DNA of 64,000 nucleotides, taken from contig NZ_BBIV01000007.1 in NCBI RefSeq assembly GCF_000730665.1, forward strand, positions 35,061-99,060, in the 5' to 3' direction. Made by a program: the position numbers and the translations under genes. The stretch is from Pseudomonas plecoglossicida NBRC 103162 = DSM 15088. Its GTDB lineage: Bacteria; Pseudomonadota; Gammaproteobacteria; Pseudomonadales; Pseudomonadaceae. The notes beneath the pieces were generated by a model, which had not been told where the DNA came from, searched no databases, and saw only the letters and a program-made list of their open reading frames with translations. Positions 59,075 to 64,000 of this stretch are shown one piece after another. Positions within the stretch are counted from its first letter, which is position 1, and every line of letters starts with the position of its first letter.

Positions 59075-59827
59075 CTACATGGCCACCTCGACCTGCCCAG
59101 GGCCGATGACCCGGGCCTTGACCACCCGTTGCGAATTGAGATTGCGCACGCGAATCTGCTCGCCCTGGCCACCCTTGGCCAGCGCCTCGCCGGGCATGCG
59201 CACGCTGAGGCTGCCGCTGCGGGCGGTGATGACCACGTGGTCGCCCTTGCGCACCACTTCGGCCTGTTCCAGGTGCTGCGGCGTGAGCACCTGGTCGATC
59301 ACCGTGGAGCGCACCATCTTCATGCCCACCGCCTGGTCCAGCTCGCTGAGAAAGCCCTGGGTCAGGGTGCCGACATCACGTTCGCGCATGGCCACGTCGT
59401 TTTCGCCAATCACGTTGTCGCGCCTGAGCGGGCGGGTCACCACCACCACGTCGCGAAACAGCCGCACCGTCGCCGGTACGAACAACGTCCAGGGTGCGCT
59501 GCCATCGCAACGCACCCGCACGGTCACCCGGCCCAGTGGCTGCGACGGACTTTCCAGGGAGGCGTCCAGCTGCTGGCTGCACAGCGGCATGCGCAGGCGT
59601 GGGTCGAGCGGGCTGACCTGGATTTCGTAGCGCCCGGGCGTCTGGGTGGTGGCCAGGTAATCCTCGACGGCGAATTCAAGAAACCCTTGGGTGATGCCGA
59701 TAAGTTGTTCAGGCAAGGTAACGGCGTCCGCGAGCGTGCGAGCGCCCGGTGCCAGCAGGCAGAGGGCGGCCAGCGAGCCGCTCAGCAGCTGCGTCAGTTG
59801 TCGGAAAGTTGTCGTTTTCGTGTACAT
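59075..59827 (-). CDS. flgA: P-ring assembly chaperone FlgA
   Basis: A 250-residue periplasmic protein with a signal peptide (residues ~1-35, LLSGSLAALCLLAPGARTLA). The SAF domain (~125-185) and the C-terminal GSLSVRMPGEALAKGGQGEQ and IRVRNLNSQRVVKARVIGPG are the FlgA signature. It helps FlgI assemble the P ring. ATG 59827 is chosen; a TTG at 59836 would add three residues. It is divergent from cheV with only 79 bases between, and 151 bases separate its stop from the flgM start, which hold the flgM promoter. Confidence 0.93.
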   Translation of the reverse strand: MYTKTTTFRQLTQLLSGSLAALCLLAPGARTLADAVTLPEQLIGITQGFLEFAVEDYLATTQTPGRYEIQVSPLDPRLRMPLCSQQLDASLESPSQPLGRVTVRVRCDGSAPWTLFVPATVRLFRDVVVVTRPLRRDNVIGENDVAMRERDVGTLTQGFLSELDQAVGMKMVRSTVIDQVLTPQHLEQAEVVRKGDHVVITARSGSLSVRMPGEALAKGGQGEQIRVRNLNSQRVVKARVIGPGQVEVAM

Positions 59828-59906
59828 GGCGCTCAAAAAAGCAAAGCCCGTGCCGACTCGCTGGTCGAGTGGTTATCCAACAGGCAGAAAACAGAAGGAG
59901 TCAGGC

Positions 59907-60836
59907 ATGGCGGGGATAATGGATTCAGTCAACCAGCGCACCCAGCTGGTTGGGCAGAATCGCCTGGAATTGCTGCTGTTTCGCCTCAATGGCCAACAGC
60001 TCTACGGCATCAACGTGTTCAAGGTGCGCGAAGTGCTGCAGTGCCCTGAACTGACCGTGCTGCCCAAGTCGCACCCGGTGGTGCGCGGCGTGGCCAACAT
60101 ACGCGGGGCGACCATCCCGATCCTCGACCTGTCGATGGCCACCGGCCTGCCAGGGTTGCAGGAAGAGACGCGCAACAGTTTCGTGATCATCACCGAATAC
60201 AACACCAAGACCCAGGGCTTTCTGGTGCATTCGGTCGAGCGCATCGTCAACATGAACTGGGAAGAGATCCAACCGCCACCCAAGGGCACTGGCCGCGGCC
60301 ACTACCTGACCGCGGTCACCCGGGTGGACAACCGTATGATCGAGATCATCGACGTGGAGAAGGTGCTGGCCGAGGTGGCGCCGTCTTCCGAGCAGGTGTC
60401 CGCCGGTGTGGTGGATGCCGAGGTGCAGGACAAGGCCGTGCTGTTGCGGGTGCTGACCGTCGACGATTCGTCGGTGGCGCGCAAGCAGGTCAGCCGCTGC
60501 CTGCAGACGGTGGGCGTGGAAGTGGTGGCGCTCAACGACGGCCGCCAGGCCCTGGACTACCTGCGCAAGCTGGTGGACGAGGGCAAGCGGCCGGAAGAAG
60601 AGTTCCTGATGATGATCTCGGACATTGAAATGCCAGAAATGGATGGCTATACGCTGACCGCGGAGATCCGCAGCGACCCGCGTATGCAAAAATTGCACAT
60701 CTGCCTGCATACTTCCCTGTCCGGGGTATTCAACCAGGCGATGGTCAAGAAGGTCGGTGCCGATGGTTTCCTGGCCAAGTTCAGGCCGGACGACCTGGCC
60801 CAGCGCGTGGTCGACCGGATCAAGGCAGCGCATTGA
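59907..60836 (+). CDS. cheV: Chemotaxis protein CheV
   Basis: A 309-residue coupling protein. A CheW-like domain (residues ~15-165; LLLFRLNGQQLYGINVFKVREVL and the TVLPKSHPVVRGVANIRG block) is joined to a receiver domain (~180-305). The receiver has the acidic pair in LTVDDSSVARKQV, the phospho-acceptor Asp in MMISDIEMPEMDGYTL, and HTSLSG and a FLAKF Lys later. CheV links chemoreceptors to CheA and adapts by phosphorylation. 'agaaggag' precedes the ATG. It overlaps the possible first start of cheR. Confidence 0.94.
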   Translation: MAGIMDSVNQRTQLVGQNRLELLLFRLNGQQLYGINVFKVREVLQCPELTVLPKSHPVVRGVANIRGATIPILDLSMATGLPGLQEETRNSFVIITEYNTKTQGFLVHSVERIVNMNWEEIQPPPKGTGRGHYLTAVTRVDNRMIEIIDVEKVLAEVAPSSEQVSAGVVDAEVQDKAVLLRVLTVDDSSVARKQVSRCLQTVGVEVVALNDGRQALDYLRKLVDEGKRPEEEFLMMISDIEMPEMDGYTLTAEIRSDPRMQKLHICLHTSLSGVFNQAMVKKVGADGFLAKFRPDDLAQRVVDRIKAAH

Positions 60837-60886
60837 AGCAGCCGGGACAGGCTCCCGGCACCATTGATTGGAAAGAGGCGGCAGTA

Positions 60887-61714
60887 GTGTCTACGGGTAA
60901 TTTGGAGTTCGAACAGTTCCGGGGCTTCCTGGAGAAAGCCTGTGGCATCCTGCTGGGGGAGAATAAGCAGTACCTGGTTTCCAGCCGTCTCAACAAGCTG
61001 ATGGAGCAACAGGGCATCAAGAGCCTGGGCGAGCTGGTGCAGCGCATCCAGACCCAGCCGCGTGGCGGTTTGCGCGAGTTGGTGGTCGACGCCATGACCA
61101 CCAACGAAACCCTGTGGTTTCGCGATACCTATCCGTTCGAAGTGCTGAAGAACAAAGTCATCCCTGAGTTCATCAGGAACAATCCCGGCCAGCGCCTGCG
61201 CATGTGGTCGGCGGCGTGCTCGTCGGGTCAGGAGCCGTATTCCATTTCCATGGCCATCGACGAGTTCGAGCGCAGCAACCTTGGCCAGCTGAAGATGGGC
61301 GCGCAGATCGTCGCCACCGACCTGTCGGGCTCGATGCTGAACAACTGCAAGACCGGCGAGTACGACAGCCTGGCAATCGCCCGCGGCTTGTCCCAGGAGC
61401 GTCTGCAGCGCTACTTCGACACCAAGGCGCCGGGGCGTTGGGCAGTGAAGCCGGCGATTCGCAGCCGGGTCGAGTTCCGCTCGTTCAACCTGCTCGACAG
61501 CTATGCGGCGCTGGGCAAGTTCGACATCGTGTTCTGCCGCAATGTACTGATCTACTTCTCGGCGCAGGTGAAGAAGGACATTCTGTTGCGGATTCACAGC
61601 ACCTTGAAGCCGGGCGGGTATCTGTTCCTGGGGGCGTCCGAGGCGCTCAATGGGTTGCCGGACCATTACCAGATGGTGCAGTGCAGCCCGGGGATCATCT
61701 ACCAGGCCAAGTAG
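60887..61714 (+). CDS. cheR: Chemotaxis protein methyltransferase CheR
   Basis: A 275-residue SAM-dependent methyltransferase that methylates glutamates of chemoreceptors. The N-terminal helical domain is FRGFLEKACGILLGENKQYL and the SAM site is LRMWSAACSSGQEPYSISM. NVLIYFSAQVKKDILLRIHS and GYLFLGASEALNG are also typical. The GTG at 60887 (MSTGNLEFEQF) with 'agaggcgg' upstream is preferred; the open frame begins at TTG 60833, overlapping the cheV stop. cheV-cheR next to flgA/flgM is the usual Pseudomonas arrangement. A terminator follows. Confidence 0.94.
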   Translation: MSTGNLEFEQFRGFLEKACGILLGENKQYLVSSRLNKLMEQQGIKSLGELVQRIQTQPRGGLRELVVDAMTTNETLWFRDTYPFEVLKNKVIPEFIRNNPGQRLRMWSAACSSGQEPYSISMAIDEFERSNLGQLKMGAQIVATDLSGSMLNNCKTGEYDSLAIARGLSQERLQRYFDTKAPGRWAVKPAIRSRVEFRSFNLLDSYAALGKFDIVFCRNVLIYFSAQVKKDILLRIHSTLKPGGYLFLGASEALNGLPDHYQMVQCSPGIIYQAK

Positions 61715-61725
61715 GGTTTTTAAAA

Positions 61726-61763
61726 TGAGCCGAGGGCAGCGATGCAGCCCTCGGCTCATTTTT
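61726..61763 (+). terminator. Terminator of cheVR
   Basis: tgagccgagggc (61726-61737) pairs perfectly with gccctcggctca (61747-61758), then a T run. Confidence 0.93.
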
Positions 61764-61791
61764 CGTGGGGCATTCCGGAATATTCTTTCGG

Positions 61792-62403
61792 TTAAAAGTC
61801 CGAAAAGCTGTAGGGCTCAAGGGGCGCAATCTGGGATAAAAAAATGAGGTGCTCTTGAGCTTTTACCTTTTCAACATGGTCAAGCCTGGCTGTTCCTCCA
61901 AGCGGCAAGGCGGGAACAAAAGCATACATTTCATCGTGCTTAACTATGCCGAGTCTTTTCTTTATAGGCTCAAACATATCGTCAAAGTCATCAGTTTCTC
62001 GATCGCGCATCGCAAAGAAGTTTTGTACATGCCGATCCATGTTGGCGATTTTCCTGTCTTTTCCTATGTAGCTTGACAGGTAGCCAATGATTTTCAGTGA
62101 AAACCCGGTTTGCTCTCCAAAAAAATAAAGATCGCCAAAAGCGCTTCGTGCAATCAAATGGTATGTGTCTCTAGCGGCAAGCGCAGTACCCTCAATCCAT
62201 GAGGCCGCCACTCCTTCGTAATCCTGCGGGTTAACAGTCCAAAATAGTCCGTCAGCATACCCACACCAGCCATGTTCTGCCCAGTATTCAAGCAATTGAT
62301 TTGGTAGTCTATTTTTGTAACGTTCTAGACTTGACGGTGGAACTTCCTGTCGGTATGCAGGTTGTCCCATTGATTCAGTAAATATGGAGAATGCTTCGTC
62401 CAT
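61792..62403 (-). CDS. Tdi1-like immunity protein (GAD-like / DUF1851)
   Basis: A 203-residue soluble protein. The N-terminal part (1-~110; MDEAFSIFTESMGQP, LPNQLLEYWAEHGWCGYADG) fits the GAD-like domain and the C-terminal part (~120-200) the DUF1851 type. This two-part build is that of Tdi1, the immunity protein of the Agrobacterium T6SS DNase Tde1. It follows directly the Ntox15-like gene on the same strand with 17 bases between. Its G/C content is visibly lower than that of the neighbours (23 of 60 bases in 62281-62340), as is usual for transferred immunity genes. Confidence 0.75.
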   Translation of the reverse strand: MDEAFSIFTESMGQPAYRQEVPPSSLERYKNRLPNQLLEYWAEHGWCGYADGLFWTVNPQDYEGVAASWIEGTALAARDTYHLIARSAFGDLYFFGEQTGFSLKIIGYLSSYIGKDRKIANMDRHVQNFFAMRDRETDDFDDMFEPIKKRLGIVKHDEMYAFVPALPLGGTARLDHVEKVKAQEHLIFLSQIAPLEPYSFSDF

Positions 62404-62420
62404 CGAGATTCCACCTTAAG

Positions 62421-63761
62421 TCAACATTTGTGCAGTTTTACGTTCATGAGGGCTGAGTGGTCATCTGGGGCCATTCGCTCAGCGGCATTTTTCATGCCTT
62501 CTAACTTGCTCTTCCATTGAGGCCCAATAGTGGAGTTTACTTGCCTGTCGCCAAAGTCCGAAATGAGATCCTTGCCGCCGGCGCTTAGGTCCGGATTGTG
62601 CAGCGCGGCGAGGGTTGCAATTGTCTCCTTTGCTTGCTTTGTAGCCTCTCTCTTGGCTTCGGCCGGACTCATTACCTGTGATAGCTCTTCCTGAATCCTC
62701 TCTTCCAAATCTTTTTGCAGTTCCCTGCGAGCCTTTCGTGCAACGCCTGGATCTCGCTTTACTGGATTGACAACATTCTCCAGAAACTCTTTGACTGTCA
62801 GCCGGTTCAGCCCATCCTGCTGCCCTTTCAGCTGCCGTTCAAACTCACCATGCTTGGAGGTCGGCAATTTGTCCGCTTTGAAGCACGGCACCGTATGCAG
62901 AGGCATGCTACCGGGCTTGCCCTTCGAAGGCTCCTTGTCTTTCCCTGCAGGCCGATTCGGCTGCTGAGGCTGCGCATCATCCACCGCCCCCTTGCGCCGC
63001 TCCGGCACCTGCAAGTCAGACCGCTTCTTCAACCCCTCCTCATGCTTGAGCATCCATTGCCCCAGCCGTGCTCCCTTGCTGCTGGCCGCCATCTCCTGCG
63101 CCAGTACCCGAGCATCGCCACGCCCCCGCGTGAGGTACGAGACGATCGCCCCCAACAACAGCACCACCACTTCCACATGCCCCAAGGCAATCTGGTGAGC
63201 AGCACGGGAGACCGTATCCGGGTGCTCCTGGCTGAACGGGTCGAGGCCATCGCTGCGCGTCCCTTCCCAGGCGATACGGATGCCATCGAGGTAGTACTCG
63301 CCGATGCGCGGCAGGCCTTCGACGAAGAACTCGGCGATGGAGGCAAGCCCCAGCGCGCCAAGGATCCAGCCACTGACCTTTAGGCCCATCGCCGCGCCAG
63401 CACCGGCGAAGGGAATGGCCCCCGCACCGCCAGCAAACGCCCCGAACCCGGCGCCGATGGCGCCGCCGGTGAGGGTGCTGGCGGCGACGATCATCGCCAT
63501 GTCCCTCACCACCCTCAGCAGGTCATCGACGATGCTGGCGATCTCAAGCTCGGCAAAGCGTTGGCGCAGCATGACGCTGGCTTGCCACTCGGCCTGGTTG
63601 AAGGCCGAGCGCACCGCCTTGACCCGGTTCAGGTTGAGTGAAAGCGAGGGGGCGGCCTGGTTGAGGTGATCGATAAAATGGGCGCCTCCTTGATAGCCCA
63701 TTGCGTCAATGATGCGTGATTCGATCTCGAACCAAGACGGCACGAGGTAATCCAGATACAT
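62421..63761 (-). CDS. Ntox15-like polymorphic toxin, probable T6SS DNase effector
   Basis: A 446-residue protein. An N-terminal helical region of ~90 residues is followed by a Gly/Ala-rich hydrophobic stretch (92-150; TLTGGAIGAGFGAFAGGAGA and later GWILGALGLA) with a glycine-zipper look and a further hydrophobic segment at 195-211. A polar linker (240-285) leads to the C-terminal domain, which starts HTVPCFKADKL (289) and carries an HxxD motif HNPD (388-391), the catalytic pattern of Tde/Ntox15 DNases. The ATG 63761 has 'gggaga' upstream. No vgrG, hcp or PAAR gene lies in the window. Confidence 0.75.
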   Translation of the reverse strand: MYLDYLVPSWFEIESRIIDAMGYQGGAHFIDHLNQAAPSLSLNLNRVKAVRSAFNQAEWQASVMLRQRFAELEIASIVDDLLRVVRDMAMIVAASTLTGGAIGAGFGAFAGGAGAIPFAGAGAAMGLKVSGWILGALGLASIAEFFVEGLPRIGEYYLDGIRIAWEGTRSDGLDPFSQEHPDTVSRAAHQIALGHVEVVVLLLGAIVSYLTRGRGDARVLAQEMAASSKGARLGQWMLKHEEGLKKRSDLQVPERRKGAVDDAQPQQPNRPAGKDKEPSKGKPGSMPLHTVPCFKADKLPTSKHGEFERQLKGQQDGLNRLTVKEFLENVVNPVKRDPGVARKARRELQKDLEERIQEELSQVMSPAEAKREATKQAKETIATLAALHNPDLSAGGKDLISDFGDRQVNSTIGPQWKSKLEGMKNAAERMAPDDHSALMNVKLHKC

Positions 63762-63809
63762 GAGGTGTCTCCCTGACAGCGTGTGCAGGGGGAAATCACA
63801 CCACATATC

Positions 63810-63853
63810 AATTTAGGAATTTTCCGCAATGCCTGTGGGATATTTCCTAAATT
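63810..63853. promoter_or_regulatory. Inverted repeat upstream of the toxin gene
   Basis: aatttaggaa (63810-63819) and ttcctaaatt (63844-63853), perfect 10-base arms around 24 bases, 49 bases before the toxin ATG. It may be an operator or an RNA stem. Confidence 0.5.
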
Positions 63854-63938
63854 TCGGCAAATAAGACTGAAGATCGTCGATTTAGAGAATTGGCCGCGGC
63901 CTTGGGTGCGTGGGGTCGCGTTGCGGCGGCCTTGAGAT

Positions 63939-63985
63939 CGAGCGCCGCCCGCGCGGCGCATCGCGAGCTCTGCTCGCTCCTACAG
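63939..63985. repeat. REP-like element of a second type
   Basis: 'gcgccgcccgcgcggcgcat' followed by 'cgcgagctctgctcgctcct'. It contains two small palindromes and differs from the ccggcttgccggcgat units elsewhere in the window. The stretch 63807-64000 otherwise holds no gene. Confidence 0.6.
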
Positions 63986-64000
63986 TTGTTGAAACGTACC

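Noticed and set aside
59840..59870. A FliA promoter for cheV (gccgactc after tcaa-N15)
   Set aside because: Only 5 of 8 bases match the -10 and 3 of 4 the -35; too weak to list beside the clear flgM promoter.
62715..63383. A 222-codon plus-strand frame inside the toxin gene
   Set aside because: Antisense to the Ntox15-like gene, which has the better start and its partner gene.

Overview
The window is high-GC gammaproteobacterial DNA from a Pseudomonas of the P. putida type. This is inferred from gene content and order: phhA/phhB beside phhR, a hisJQMP-argR-aruCFGDB-astE arginine block, bkdR-bkdA1-bkdA2-bkdB-lpdV, amrZ, csrA followed by tRNA genes, and flgA/flgM/flgN next to cheV/cheR. Copies of the 'ccggcttgccggcgat' REP element typical of P. 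putida sit in many intergenic gaps. No rRNA, CRISPR array or complete insertion sequence was seen.

Layout. (1) 1-9.7 kb: end of an AraC-type regulator, trkH potassium transporter, a nitroreductase, a CpxR/CpxP/CpxA-like envelope-stress set with a recognisable CpxR box, then yciI-yciB and, divergently, rnm-yciO-scpA-scpB. (2) 9.9-22.1 kb: rluB, an aromatic amino-acid permease with a long leader, a LysR regulator divergent from the giant FAD/Fe-S oxidase YdiJ, an MFS pump, and the phenylalanine hydroxylase locus phhB-phhA / phhR. PhhR/TyrR-type boxes lie both between phhA and phhR and upstream of the permease, so uptake and hydroxylation of phenylalanine probably share one regulator. (3) 22.2-37.4 kb: acsA, the basic amino-acid ABC transporter with argR, and the arginine succinyltransferase pathway. 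ArgR-type half sites precede both the transporter and aruC. (4) 37.7-46.5 kb: alaS, lysC with an internal start for a beta subunit, csrA, tRNA-Ser, three tRNA-Arg genes in tandem, mgtE, amrZ, an orphan phnN and a tRNA-Arg(CCT). (5) 46.6-48.6 kb: an endonuclease I followed by a decayed stretch holding an azlC-azlD fusion remnant and an internally deleted PAS-GGDEF gene. (6) 48.6-57.2 kb: the branched-chain keto-acid dehydrogenase operon with bkdR, a PuuA-type glutamine synthetase and an MFS protein. (7) 57.3-61.7 kb: ycgR, flgN, flgM, flgA and cheV-cheR. (8) 61.8-64 kb: a lower-GC immunity gene behind an Ntox15-like DNase toxin gene, resembling a type VI secretion Tde/Tdi pair.

Most metabolic modules follow one pattern: uptake system, catabolic enzymes and a dedicated regulator next to each other (aromatic, basic and branched-chain amino acids). 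The least ordinary items are the orphan toxin/immunity pair at the right edge, a possible conserved leader peptide motif (PFAYRA) before two amino-acid transporters, the lysC internal start, and the rearranged 47.7-48.4 kb segment. All functional statements rest on reading the sequence; no database search was run.
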